Assembly: GCF_018812025.1 (NCBI RefSeq)
Contig: NC_063057.1
Coordinates: 13,847,841-13,911,840 of the forward strand
Direction of reading: 5' to 3'
Source: Megalobrama amblycephala
Lineage: Eukaryota; Chordata; Actinopteri; Cypriniformes; Xenocyprididae
DNA: 64,000 nucleotides
Shown here: positions 50,497 through 62,399 of the stretch, one piece after another
How the letters are laid out: the number at the start of each line of letters is the position of its first letter
Numbering within the stretch: the stretch's first letter is position 1
Program-made: the position numbers and the translations under genes
The notes under the pieces: generated by a model
The model's input: the letters and a program-made list of their open reading frames with translations, nothing else
The model's database searches: none
Told to the model about the DNA's origin: nothing

Positions 50497-51997
50497 TATA
50501 TGCACCAAAGCTCATACAAACTCTTTCTCCCCTACTCTCTCTTAAATTTTCCATGCTTTGTATGATTTTGTAGACCGGTATAGTGGAGAATGAGAGGATC
50601 ATTTCAGGGAATGTGATCAAATAATGAGAGCAGATCATGTTGCAAGCTGAACTCAAACATACATTTCTCATATGAGCACCAAGGCTCAATATACAACCCC
50701 AAAAAGTATCTGCACACTTAAACCACACCTGAGAATCTGTGATTGACAATAGTAGATATTGTTTTCTTTTTTATATATGATGGATCCAGGAGTAATAATC
50801 CTATGTGTCTCATATCTATTCATATGTCTGTCCTTTGGACTATTCCTCGTATGTCACTGCAATCCCACAAACCTGCAAACCAAACGAAGCAGAGATAAAG
50901 AAAAAAGAGACACAAAAGCTCATTGTGTGTTGGGCAGGGATTATCACAAAGCAGGGAGATTCATCTTTTTCTCTGAACACACGTATACAAATTGAGTTTT
51001 CTCCTCTAGGCTTACAGCGAGAGGATAAAGGGAAGGTCTTGTTTATGCATGATGCTGGTGTTCCCCAGAGAGAGAAAGAGAGAGTGAGAGAGGTGGATCA
51101 CGGTGAGTGGCGGGGCTGTGGGCGGAGGAGAGTTGTTGTCTGTCGCTCTGATTTGTGAAGCACAATAGGGGTAGGAGAGGTGCAAATGGAAAAATCCCTC
51201 ACCAGTGGAGTGAGGAGGTGTATATGGGGGTGTGTGTGAAAGTGTGTGTGCGTGTATATGAGCTCTGTCAGATTTCTCTACACTAACGAAAGTTGTTGTG
51301 TTTGTGGATGGTGTCAGACTCTTTTTAGTAGTGTTTCCATCAAAAACTCTCTAGCCTTACAGGCGCTTCCAGATAACTCACTCTCTATCACAAAAGAGCT
51401 GAGAACTTTCAATTTTTCAAAGTCAGAGGGCTGATTTAGGCTTCACACAGAGACTAAATTCTGGATCAGCACTGATACAGAGGTGTTTCATATAAATCTG
51501 TTCACCTTTGCAGAAATATTTTCTGAATTTTTCAAATATATCCAAGGTTAGTAAGTTTGTTTTCAAGGTATGATTTCATTTTTTATTTAGTCTTTCCACT
51601 GAGTTCAAGAGTAGCATGGCTCTTTATCGTCAAGCCCATCAATAGTTGACTTGAGTTGACTTTGCAGTTCTGATATGTTGTTTTCAGACTTGAAACTGAA
51701 ATGACATTGAACTTTATTATATAAATATTGAATTTGCCACATACAAAGCAGGGGAAAGTGATGAATGTCTCTTTTATCCTTCAAACGCAAACATGATTTG
51801 ATTGATTTTTTTTTTCTTACCTTTTTCTTCTTCCTTTCCTTGTAACCACTTTTGCGTCTATTTAGCTACATTTACACTGCAAAGATGCATTTTTCTTTTT
51901 CTTTTCTTTTCTTTTGTAATATAAACATAGATAAACATGCTTTGGTACAGATGCTTCAACATTTGTAATAAATAAAATAAAGTTATTTATTTATTAA

Positions 51998-52953
51998 AAG
52001 TGCCCAAGAATGCTTTTTCACAAGATGTAATATAAGTCTAACGTGTCCCCTGAATGTGTCTGTGAAGTTTCAGCTCAAAATACCCCATAGATTTTTTTTA
52101 ATTAATTTTTTTAACTGCCTATTTTGGGGCATCATTAACTATGCACTGATTTTTTCAGCGCGCCGCCCCTTTAACTCGCGTGTTCCCTGCCACACGAGCT
52201 CTCGATTATATTACAGCACATTTACAAAGTTCACACAGCTAATATAACCCTCAAATGGGTCTTTACAAGATGTTCGTCATGCATGCTGTATGCATGCTTC
52301 GAATTATGTGAGTAAAGCATTTATTTTGATGTTTATATTTGATTCTCTATGAGTTTGAGGCTATGCTCCGTGGCTAACGGCTAATGATACACTGTTGGAG
52401 AGATTTATAAAGAATGGAGTTGTGTTTATGAATTATACAGACTGCAAGTGTTTAAAAATGAAAATAGCGATGACTCTTGTCTCCGTGAATTCAGTAAGAA
52501 ACGATGGTAACTTTAACCTCATTTAACAGTACATTAGCAACATGTTAACGAAACATTTAGAAAGACAATTTACAAATATGACTAAAAATATCATGCTATC
52601 TTGTCAGTTATTATTGCTCCATCTGCCATTTTCGCTGTTGTTCTTGCTTACCTAGTCTGTTGATTCAACTGTGCAGATCCAGACGTTACTGGCTGCCCTT
52701 GTCTAATGCCTTTCATAATGTTGGGAACATGGGCTGGCATATGCAAATATTGGGGCGTACACCCCGACTGTTACGTAACAGTCGGTGTTATGTTGAGATC
52801 CGCGTGTTTTCCGGAAGTCTTTTAAACAAATGAGATTCACATAAGAAAGAGAAAGCAATGGAGTTTGAAACTCAATGTATGTCTTTTCCATGTACTGAAC
52901 TATTGTTATTCAACTATGCCAAGGTAAATTCAAATTTTGAATCTAGGGCACCT
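51998..52953. mobile_element. TTAA-flanked non-autonomous element (P2), 956 bp
   Basis: TTAA lies at 51994-51997 and 52954-52957. The left end AAGTGCCCAAGAATGC and the right end GAATCTAGGGCACCT are inverted. This is the longest copy of the subfamily in the window, and P1 and P3 are shorter relatives. There is no transposase open frame. The TTAA duplication and short terminal repeats suggest piggyBac-type mobilisation. Confidence 0.8.
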
Positions 52954-53682
52954 TTAATAAATAAATCTAGTTATTAACACTCGTGTGCCAATGGAACATG
53001 CGTGTATTTATTAACCCGGCCTATAGATATTGTAAAGTGATGATTTCAAAACAATTGTAGCCTGTCTGGCACGTTGCAATGATGGAAAATCATTGGGAAT
53101 ATTGGATATGAGTATTTAGCAGGTCAAATGATTTAAAAGTAGTGGAATTCAAAACAAGTGTTTTTGTTACTTACTTTTTTTGTTGTTTTGAATGCATCAT
53201 GATCTAATCCGTGCCAGATATTGGTGGCCTTGACCTTTCTGTTTTTTCTTTTGTTCTTGCTCGCATGCTTTCTTTCATTCATGCTCTTTCTTTTCCTCTT
53301 GACCTTTTATTTTTGTAGATGTTGATTAGCCCCATATCCTCTGCATTCAGCATTGGCATTTCTTAGCGTCTGTTTTTGAGCACCAAAGACAGTATGCAAT
53401 CAGGCATTCCTACTGAGAGCCACCGTGAGGGAAAGAAAAGATGAGCGAGACAGACAGACACTACAGGGAGCATTGTTAGGTGTGATTGTTGAAGAGGAGC
53501 TTCACTGTTTGACACACAATCAAAGCATGTTTGATGGACACCGACGAGAGGAATGGGAAGGACATGAAAAGGTCAGAAGTTTGTTTTTGGGATTCGAACC
53601 TGGATGAAATGCACCTGAAAATACTTTAAGAGACAATGAGACTGATTGTTTTGATGGTTTTTGTGTATTTAGTCATACTTAA

Positions 53683-54073
53683 AGGGATATTTCACTCGGT
53701 TTCACTCTTTTCTTTTGTGGAAGAATGGAAATGCTGCTTTTCCATACAATGAAAGTGGATTGGGGACCAAAGGTTGCAAGAAAAACAGCACCATAAACTA
53801 TCATAAAAGTTGTTCATATAACTTGTAAGCTATATTCCAACTCCCTTTAAACCATTTAATAGTTTTGTGTGAAGAACAGACTGAAATTTATGTCATTACT
53901 CACTGATAATTTTTGTTTACCTTTCACTTTTATTATATAGAAAAGAGCTGGTAGGACATTCTGCTATTAATGACTCATTTTGTGTTTCATAGAAGAACGA
54001 AAGTCAAGCAGGATTCAAATGACGTGGGCATGTAAATGATGTCATATTCTTATTTTTTGGCTGAGCTACACCT
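53683..54073. mobile_element. TTAA-flanked non-autonomous element, 391 bp
   Basis: TTAA lies at 53679-53682 and 54074-54077. The ends are AGGGATATTTCACTCGG and GGCTGAGCTACACCT. Internal motifs such as TGGAAGAATGGAAA and CATAGAAGAACGAAAGTC are typical of dispersed fish elements of this kind. It is non-coding. Confidence 0.65.
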
Positions 54074-54178
54074 TTAAGAAAAGTTTCCAAACATCACAAG
54101 CAGAAATAAGCAGCACTAGTTTGAGGAAATGGCATTGTTACTGTATGTCACAGACTGTTAGCATTGTGCCTGATCTTC

Positions 54179-54210
<32 letters not shown>

Positions 54211-54895
54211 TGTGCTAAACTTGATGATCTGTGTGCTAAATGAGGCCTGATGGAGCCCAGAGACTAAGAGAAGATATGACACTCCAGACGCCACATGAGA
54301 GCGAAGCTCTTTAAATGGCTCTTTAAGCGAGATGACGTGTATGTGCCCATGTGTGCAAGAGAATTGATAAAATATCATCTATAGTCTGTATGTTTCTGTG
54401 GCTGCAGCCTTGATCATTTCTTAAACACCTGATTTAACTTAATGAATAGATAACCAATAGATCTGGATGTAGCCTTTATAGCCGCAGATGTTGAAACATC
54501 ACGGTTCATACCTGCATCTGAGGAAGAGAGTCGGCGGGAACAAGCGATAGAGAAATGAGCAATTAAATTACTCCTTAATGCTGTTGTGGTTTTCCTTTTG
54601 TTTTTTTCATTTTATTTGTTCCCTTGGCTCCTCATCCGGCACATCAAATTGAATCCAAACAAATAAGAGCGTACCACCAGCTGTGGAGCGTCAACAAAAC
54701 ACTGCAATACACACTTCATGCCAATCAGTGTCCAGTGCTAGTGTGTGTGCTGGAGTGCTGTTTGAGCCATTAGGATATCCTCAACTTATCTTGTTCTGTT
54801 GGTGGAGAGCTTGTTCATTTTCATTTACTAATTTACCATGTTATCCTACCTAAAGGGATTCTGTCTGCCTGTCTATCTGTCCTCCTGTCTGTCTG

Positions 54896-54965
54896 CCCAT
54901 CCATCCATCCATCCATCCATCCATCCATCCATCCATCCATCCATCCATCCATCCATCCATCCATC
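54896..54965. repeat. (CCAT)n microsatellite
   Basis: About 17 tandem CCAT units, preceded by TGTCTGTC-type sequence. Confidence 0.95.
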
Positions 54966-55176
54966 ATGACGGAGAGATGTTCAGGTTTTTTTCAGTTACT
55001 TTTCAGTCAAAGCATTGACTGCATTAATGCAAAGGCTTGCTTTGATTTTTGCAGTACCAGGTCCTAAATAAAATGTTTATCATGCCGTCTAATGATGTTT
55101 CACTAAAAATAGATAGGTAGATAGATATGTAGATATATTGATTGATTGATTGATTTTTCTGAATTTAGCCTTTTAA

Positions 55177-55940
55177 ATGGTTAGTTCACCCAAAAATCAT
55201 TATTTTCTCACCTTCATGTTGTTCCAAACCCGTAAGACCTTCGTTCATCTTCGGAACACAAATTAAGATATTTTTGATAAACTCTGATGGCTCAGTGAGG
55301 CATACATTGAATCTTTTGTTTCGAATCAGTGGTTCGAAGCGCATATCAAACTGCCAAAGTCACGTAATTTCAGTAAACAAGGCTTTGTTACATCATAAGT
55401 GTTTCGAAATTTCAGTGGTTCACCACTGGGGGGGCGCTCCAAACCACTGATTAAGCCTGTTTTTTCCCAAGGATTTTTTTCTCTCTATTTTAACACCTAT
55501 TTGCCACTTGTTTGCCACCTGATGTCACCTGATGGAGTTTGGGTTCCTTGCCGCTGTCGCCTTTGGCTTGCTTAGTTGGGGACACTTGACATTTGATATT
55601 CAATAGTATTCTTGACATTTATTCAACAGTGCTTCTGATCTGCCTGCATTGACACTATTATTTAAGAGCTGCTGTGCAGCCAAATTATGTACCAGTTATC
55701 AATATAAAGCTGCTTTGATACAATCTGCATTGTAAAAAGCGCTATATAAATAAAGGTGACTTGACTTGACTTGACTGATTCGAAACAAAAGATTCGTAGA
55801 GCTTCGAAGCTTTATATATATCTTATTTATACGAATATCTTAATTTGTGTTCCAAAGATAAACGAAGGTCTTACTGGCATGGAACGACATGAGGATGAGT
55901 AATTAATGACAGAATTTTCATTTTTGGGTGAACTAACCCT
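55177..55940. mobile_element. TTAA-flanked element split by a retroposon
   Basis: TTAA lies at 55173-55176 and 55941-55944. The ends ATGGTTAGTTCACCCAAAAA and TTTTTGGGTGAACTAACCCT are inverted. Inverted similarity continues inward through the CGTAAGACCTTCGTTCATCT and AAACGAAGGTCTTACTGG tracts. A 321-bp insert lies at 55453-55773. Confidence 0.8.
55453..55773 (+). mobile_element. LINE-type retroposon 3' end with (TTGAC)n tail
   Basis: It is flanked by a 7-bp duplication, ACTGATT, at 55446-55452 and 55774-55780. The 3' end reads AAAGCGCTATATAAATAAAG followed by GTGACTTGACTTGACTTGAC, a short tandem tail typical of L2/CR1-clade LINE ends in fish. It is 5' truncated and carries no reading frame. 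Clade assignment is by recollection. Confidence 0.7.
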
Positions 55941-56340
55941 TTAAGTAAATTGATATTGCCTTAAAGATGTTAAGATATTAAGGTTATAAATATATAGTTA
56001 TGAGATACATAGATTGCAGTGTTGAATTTTACCCAAGATCTTACTGGGGTCATATTGTACAATCTGCCAAGCAGAATTTATAAAGGACATAACAAGCCAT
56101 CTTTAGATGCACGGCCAGTTTCGTATGCTTGTGTTGGCTTTGAGTCACAGATCATAAAGTCAAATACTGAAATTCACTCACACCCAAGTTCCGTCACATT
56201 CACAGAGCGGATCAGCAGTCAGCTGGCATGCGGTCTGGGCGGATGCTTCATGTTCAATCTGTTTCCCAGTAATTTTATAGCAGAAGCTGATTACGGTTGA
56301 AACAGCATTACGGGCCGTGATTGTGTTGTTTTTTTCTTAG

Positions 56341-56412
56341 GGGGGGCCGACTGTGATGAGTGGAGTCCTGAGGTGGATCTCATCACGGACGCATTATTGA
56401 ATTACTGCAGTG
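56341..56412 (+). CDS. Possible exoc4 cassette exon, 72 nt (speculative)
   Basis: A pyrimidine-rich tract ending TTTTTTTCTTAG precedes a 72-nt stretch that ends at a GTGAGA donor. The length is a multiple of three, and the phase matches the single base left by exon 9. The frame is open: joined to exon 9 it would give GGADCDEWSPEV, then DLITDALLNYCS. The first four residues resemble the GGAD that opens the next mammalian exon, but the rest does not match. It may be an alternative exon, a decayed duplicate or chance. Confidence 0.2.
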
Positions 56413-57124
56413 GTGAGATGAGATTGGCCCGTGATTGGCTGAAATGGACTTGGAGGGTAATAACATATCAGTGGTGCTGTGGGTATTGACGGGGAGACGG
56501 TCTCTTGCTGTTGCTTTCCTCCTTCATGAAGTGAATCTAAGAGAGGAAATGGTAAATAGTAAATTTTTTGTTAATATTTGGGTGGTAAAGAAAAAAACTG
56601 CTCTGTTTGAATCCATGTTTGAAGAATTTGAAGCTGAACGGTGACTAACAAGGTAAACGGAGCGCAGATAAAACTTTTTATTTGCATTTCTGAAGTTCTC
56701 TGGTTTGTCTTACGGGTAGATTGTTGTTGCTGTTATCAGACGGAGGGCAGACATATAATTACAGACTTTGTCTGAGTGAGCGTGTGTGTCTTGTGTTTCA
56801 CAACCTGTGCTAATTTTAATCAACGAGACCATCATCACCGTGGCTGTCACGGGCTTGTTTACCTTTCATTTGGGATTGGCGTGATTGAAGGAGAAGTGGT
56901 GGGGGGAGGAGGGGAGGGGGAAAAGGTGACAGAGAGGACAGAGAACAAGGGTGATGATGATGATGATGATGATGTCTGGATGAGTGGAACAGCCTTTTAA
57001 ACACAATCACAATCACTGGCTCTCTGATTCTAAATCAGTGGAGCTTGAGAGGGCAGCAGAGACCCATCTCAAATCTTATGTTCCTGCCCTCCAATCACAT
57101 TGAGACTCAACAAAGGTGGCCTTT

Positions 57125-57128
<4 letters not shown>

Positions 57129-57158
<30 letters not shown>
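57129..57158. repeat. (GA)n microsatellite
   Basis: Short GA dinucleotide run of about 15 units in intron 9. It is followed by a 30-bp tandem pair around 57187-57250 (AAACCTAGGGTTAATATAAT occurs twice). Confidence 0.85.
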
Positions 57159-57160
<2 letters not shown>

Positions 57161-57470
57161 AAGAAACAACACAGCCAGAAATGGCTAAACCTAGGGTTAA
57201 TATAATCCTTGGTCATTTAAACCTAGGGTTAATATAATCCTGGGTTATTTATTGCATGCTTCACACTGTTCTTATTCATCCTGGATTAGTCATTTTTGGG
57301 TAGTTTCACCTTGTACATCCCGGGTTAACATTTTTATTTGAATGTTTTCAAGGTTAATTGATTGTCTGTTGTATGACCTTGCAATTGCTAGTCCATCTGC
57401 AGAAAAGTCACCATGTAAACGTGGTCTGGTTGTCTTTGAGTACTCAAAATATCCTACAAAATAATAGTAC

Positions 57471-57785
57471 ACTACTGTTCAAAAGTTTGCGGTAAGTAAG
57501 ATTTGTTTTTTAAAAAATAATTAATACTTTTATTCACCAAGGATGCATTAAATTGACCAAGAGAGACTGAAAAGACATTTATAATGTTACAAAAGAATTA
57601 TATTTCAAATAAATGCTGTTCTTTTGATCATTCTATTCATTAATAAATCCTGTAAAAAAGTTTCCACGAAAATATTAAGCAGCACAACTGTTTTCAACAT
57701 TGACAATAATAAGAAATGTGTCTTGAGCACCAAATCAGCAAATTGGATTAATTTCTGAATGATCGTGTGATACTGAAGACCTCAA
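57471..57785. repeat. R1-type interspersed repeat
   Basis: It begins ACTACTGTTCAAAAGTTTG and contains CACCAAGGATGCATTAAATTG-like, CAACTGTTTTCAACATTGAC and GATCGTGTGATACTGAAGA strings of the family. The right end is truncated. Confidence 0.8.
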
Positions 57786-58009
57786 ACCTTACAGTAAAGT
57801 CTATCTCTTTATCATTCCAGTTAATATTATTGGTATCACTATTTGACACTTTTCCCCCTAAAGCACTGAAACTATACAAAGTGTGAATGTATCTTTAATT
57901 AGTATAATTAATCAGTTATTGGTCATCTGTTGCTAAACAATTTGCTGTTACATTCTAGCACCACATCAGCCTTTACTCAGGGTTTACAAAGATGTTAACC
58001 CAGTGTTAA

Positions 58010-58459
58010 AGGAATAGTCCACTTTGAAATAAAAATTTCCTGATAATTTACTCACCCCCATGTCATCCAAGATGTTCATGTCTTTCTTTCATCAGTCGAA
58101 AAGAAATGAAGGTTTTTGATGAAAACATTCCAGGATTGTTCACCTTATAGTGGACTTCAATGGACTGTTTATAAAGCATATATATTTAATTTTTTAGAAA
58201 ATGCCTGATCGTTTCGCTAGATAAGACCCTTATTCCTCGTCTGGTATCATTTAAAGCCCTTTGAAGCTGCACTGAAACTGTCATTTTGACTTTAAACAAT
58301 GGTGTCCATTGAAGTCCACTATAAGGAGAATAATCCTGGAATGTTTTCATCAAAAACCTTCATTTCTTTTCAACTGAAGAAAGAAAGACATGAACATCTT
58401 GGATGACATGGGGGTGCATAAATTACCAGGAAATGTTCATTCAGAAGTGAACTAATCCT
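58010..58459. mobile_element. TTAA-flanked foldback element with ~155-bp inverted repeats
   Basis: TTAA lies at 58006-58009 and 58460-58463. The left arm, from AGGAATAGTCCACTTTGAAA to GTGGACTTCAATGG, is inverted almost completely in the right arm, from CCATTGAAGTCCACTATAAG to TGAACTAATCCT. The unpaired centre is about 140 bp. It is non-coding. Confidence 0.85.
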
Positions 58460-59717
58460 TTAAGTGCAGTGTGAAAGCTTTAAAGAGACACGAACACAAA
58501 GGAAAAGTGAACTTATATTTAACCTTATTCTTCCTCTTTTCTTTATTTTTTGGACATCCGCATCAAATACCAGATGAGAAATAAAGAAACTGTGACAGGA
58601 GTATTTTGAGAAACAGACAGGCAGAATAAGAGGGTGTATGCTATTATGGGCATGAGTGTTGGATTGGAATTGGAGGGGTTGACTTTATTTTCTCTTTTTG
58701 TAATGGATTCAAATGAAGCAGTAGTGATGGCTCAGTAATCAGGACTGTTAGACGGAGACTAGACATACCATTATTTTTAGGGAGGAGCAGATCGTGGTCA
58801 CTCTAATCAACAACTTGACTTTACTACCTTCACTGCCTTGTGTTTTTGACTTTGAGAGACATCTGTTGCTTCAGTGAATGAATTTATAGTGAATTTATAG
58901 AAAAGAAAGGATTTAACTGAATATTCAGGACTGTTGAGGCTAAATGTAAAAATTTAAAGCTGAAGATTGTGATTTGCATATGATTCAGACTGAATACGAA
59001 CCTGCATCTCCTAAATGTGCATTACAGCTAAAATAGTCTTGAGCATTTGCACTAACCACTAGGCCATTGATCCAACAAAAACAATTTGTTTTGCTCTAAG
59101 TGCGAAAAATCAGCTCTGTCAACCTGGCCTTATTAAAAATACATGTATAAAAGCATCATATCCGAAGCAAGGGGAATTGCCCACCGTGCCACAATTAATA
59201 ATTTATCCAACTCTATTTCCACAATTATGTATTCATTCATTAATTTGTTTAATTGTCATTTCAGTGCATTGTCAACACACTGAGCTAGTGGTCTTGGCTC
59301 TCTCCTGGACGGAAATATTGGAATATTGTCCCCTCAAATGAGTTTTAATAATAGAGGAGTCTCATCAGAAGCCAATCAGACATGAAGACATGGCAGCGGA
59401 ATTATAACCAGGCCAACTGGGAAGTCATGAATTATTGAAAATTGGCCTGTTCTTTTTCAAGTTCGAGGTTTCTGCCTGACAGCACTGATTGGCCACACAC
59501 GCACACACCTGTCGATCTTCATTCCGTTTTGTTAGGAGAAACCTGGCAGCTGGTATGGGTTTGTGCTGTGTAGACTGTCTGTCTGTGGCCACTCAACTGA
59601 TAACAAACCTGTGGTGACCAATCTAGAGCACTGTACAAACAGAGAATGGGTTGTATCTTGTGTGTACGTGTATTTTCAAGTACGTGTTTGTTTTGGGAAG
59701 GCCTTGCCCCATTAAAA

Positions 59718-60854
59718 AAGTATTTGGACACTTAAGCACATTTAAAAGTGTGTAACTTGAGTGTCACTGTATTCCATAACAAAATATCAAAGCAAAGGAC
59801 TAGAATTTTAAAGGAAGATAGCACAAAAATGAGCAAGCGTAAGGATTTGAGTGAGTTTGACAAGGGCCAAATTGACGACTGGGTCAGAGCATCTCCAAAA
59901 CTGTAGCTCTTGTGTGGTGTTCCCAGTCTACAGTGGTCAGTATCTATCAAAAGTGGTCCAAGGAACTGGAGAGACAGGGTCATTGATGCACATGCGGAGC
60001 AAAGGCTGGCCCATATGGTCCGATTCAACAGACGAGCTACTGTAGCTCAAATTGCTCAAGAAGTTAATGCTGGTTCTGATAGAAAGGTGTCAGAATACAC
60101 AGTGCATCGCAGGTTGTTGCGTATGGGGCTGCATAGCCGCAGACCAGTCAGGGTGCCCATGATGACCCCTGTCCACTGCCGAAAGCACCAACAGCGGGCA
60201 TGTGAGCATCAGAACTGGACCATGGAGCAATGGAAGAAGGTGGCCTGGTCAGATGAATCGCGTTTTCTTTTACATCACGTGGATGGCTGGGTGCATGTGT
60301 GTCGCTTACCTGGGGAACACACGGCACCTGGATGCACTATGGGACGAAGGCAAGTCAGCGGAGGCAGTGTGATGCTTTGGGCTGGTAAACCTTGGGTCCT
60401 GCCATGTGCGATCCATGTGGATGTTACTTTGACACGTACCACCCTTTCATGGAAACAATATTCCTTGGTGTCTGTGGCCTCTTTCAGCAGGATAATGCGC
60501 CCTTCCACAAAGCAAAAAAGGTTTGAGGAGCACAACAACGAGTTTGAGGTGTTGACTTGGCCTCCAAATTCCCCAGATCTCAGTCCAATCGAGCATCTGT
60601 GGGATGTGCTGAACAAACAAGTCTGATCCATTGAGGCCCCTCCTCGCAACTTAAAGGACTTAAAGGATCTGCTTGGTGCCAGATACCACAGCACACCTTC
60701 AGGGGTCTAGTGGAGTCCATGCCTCGACGGGTCAGGGCTGTTTTGTACTTTTAAGGAACTGAATTCTAACATAATTTCATGTTTGCATTATGTTTTGCAT
60801 CAAAAGCAGTGACATTCATACACATTTCAGTGTGACTTAAGTCTCCAGATACTT
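59718..60854 (+). mobile_element. Second Tc1-like transposon family, relic
   Basis: The left end AAGTATTTGGACACTTAAGC and the right end CTTAAGTCTCCAGATACTT are inverted, and similarity may extend a few bases further out. The contents encode a decayed Tc1-like transposase unrelated in detail to the family at 35146 and 49133. Confidence 0.85.
59829..60753 (+). pseudogene. Tc1-like transposase relic, frameshifted
   Basis: The start region reads MSKRKDLSEFDKGQ. Frame changes follow, and the longest readable part (59910-60626) includes SDRKVSEYTVHRRLLRMGLH in the DNA-binding region and the first catalytic Asp in WSDESRFLLHHVDGW. GGSVMLWA follows, and PPNSPDLSPIEHLWDVLNKQ carries the catalytic Glu. 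The block with the second Asp (FQQDNAP in the family) is displaced to another frame near 60485-60500. Several indels and a stop after NKQV make it non-functional. Confidence 0.88.
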
Positions 60855-61087
60855 TGGGGCCGCAGTCATTAATATTTGACTTTGAATGAATTTGAGTATT
60901 ATTTCTGTGCTGCACGTTAACTGGTCTGTCACAGTACTGTGTCATACTGCAGTAGGATTGATTTTGTTGTTGATGTCCTCCACACAGGCACACACAGTAG
61001 CTGGATCAGAGTTGACAACACAAACATTGCTCCAATATTGACACTCATTTTGAATGAGTGATCTCCAATCTCTTGTTAATGTTTCTG

Positions 61088-61092
<5 letters not shown>

Positions 61093-61128
<36 letters not shown>
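61093..61128. repeat. (CA)n microsatellite
   Basis: About 18 CA units in intron 9, uninterrupted. Confidence 0.95.
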
Positions 61129-61131
<3 letters not shown>

Positions 61132-62287
61132 ACAACAGACTTTTCGGCCTGATTGCATGACCTCACACTGACATGCATTTGTTTCTTTCGCATACTCACA
61201 CACACGGATAGATCCACCGGGACGGATGGTGTTAGTGAAGGCACTACACGTTTCTCTGCTGTAGATCCGCGCAGGGACGGAGTACATCTCAGATCAAACC
61301 ATTTCTAATCAAACCCACGAAAGTGTAGCTAATGCAATTTCACTAAGTCACTGGCTGGCTTGATTACATGGGGGCTGACACGAGTGGGAGGTGTGCGTGC
61401 ATGCTCCGTCACACACTTTTCACTCATCAGAATGACTTACACAATACGTGCACTTTCTTGTAAGTCGCTTTGGTAAGTGAGTGACTGCCAATAATAGAAA
61501 TGTAAATTTGATGTAAAGGCGCATCCCGATCCTAGATTAGCAGCATCTGCAGGGGGCCAGGCTATAACACCTCTCGTATACACTCGCATGATCTTATGCA
61601 CACACATAGGTTATTAAAGGAAACACGCTTCCAGCATAATAAAAAACACAGATGTGGAGGCACATAATAATAAATTGGACCAGCTAACTTGTCACCATTT
61701 GTTCACAGTTGTTTATTATTTGAATGCTGAAATAACTTGTTAAACTGTTGTGGATGATTGTTTATATTTAACATAGCAGATGTTGGCCAGTTGCTTTTTC
61801 AGTCAAAGTCTGTCGCGCTGACAACATTTTAATGGACCTTCATTAATATGTACTAGAATGTGAATAATGATTTGAGTCAAGCCAGGCTGGCGTGGGATGA
61901 CATTTTCTCCTCTGTCTTTGCCAGTAAATGTAACCGCACAATCTGGACGCATTACTCTTTGACCTGCTGGCTAACGCGTCTTTCGTTTATGTGTTTTTAA
62001 TCAACTGTTTTGGGTTTTTTAATGGCTCATACTGATGTAGAGAGCAAAGTGGTATATGATACAATTTAATGATAGCAAATGAAAGATGTACAAAAATAAA
62101 TGAGCACTTGTTTTACACTATATTTACTGAAAACCCATTAAAAATATTTAAAAGCATGAAGTAGTAAAGGTTAACAATAAGAATTTTTAAAATTGTCTCA
62201 GTCTTTTATTTTTAGCAACATTTTTATAGTTTATTCTCGACACGTTGTCTTTTGATAATAATAATAAAAAAATAATATTATTTATTA

Positions 62288-62335
62288 CCACCACCACTAC
62301 TACTACTACTATACTACTACTACTACTACTACTAC
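62288..62335. repeat. (CTA)n/(CCA)n trinucleotide run
   Basis: CCACCACCACTACTACTACT followed by further CTA units with one slip. (TTA)n-rich sequence up to the start of P5 comes next. Confidence 0.9.
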
Positions 62336-62399
62336 TTCTTTTTTATTATTATTATTAGTATTAGTATTATTACAAATAATGATTTCTTATGATTTTTAA

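Larger units (their letters stand above)
48490..50700. repeat. Diverged ~167-bp tandem array, five units, interrupted by Tc1 copy 2
   Basis: Each unit has a TATAGTGNAGAATGAG-like motif, a CATGTTGCAGGCTGAACTCAAAC-like motif (shown across units in shorter variants), and a CACCAAGGCTCATACAA-like motif followed by a CTTTCTCC tract. The TAGTG motifs at 48549, 48720 and 48886 give spacings of 171 and 166 bp. A fourth is near 49050, and the fifth is at 50581, about 165 bp on once the transposon is subtracted. Confidence 0.75.

Noticed and set aside
54148..54378. 76-residue minus-strand frame near (TG)n
   Set aside because: Contains a His/Thr run from the (TG)n repeat and no other support.
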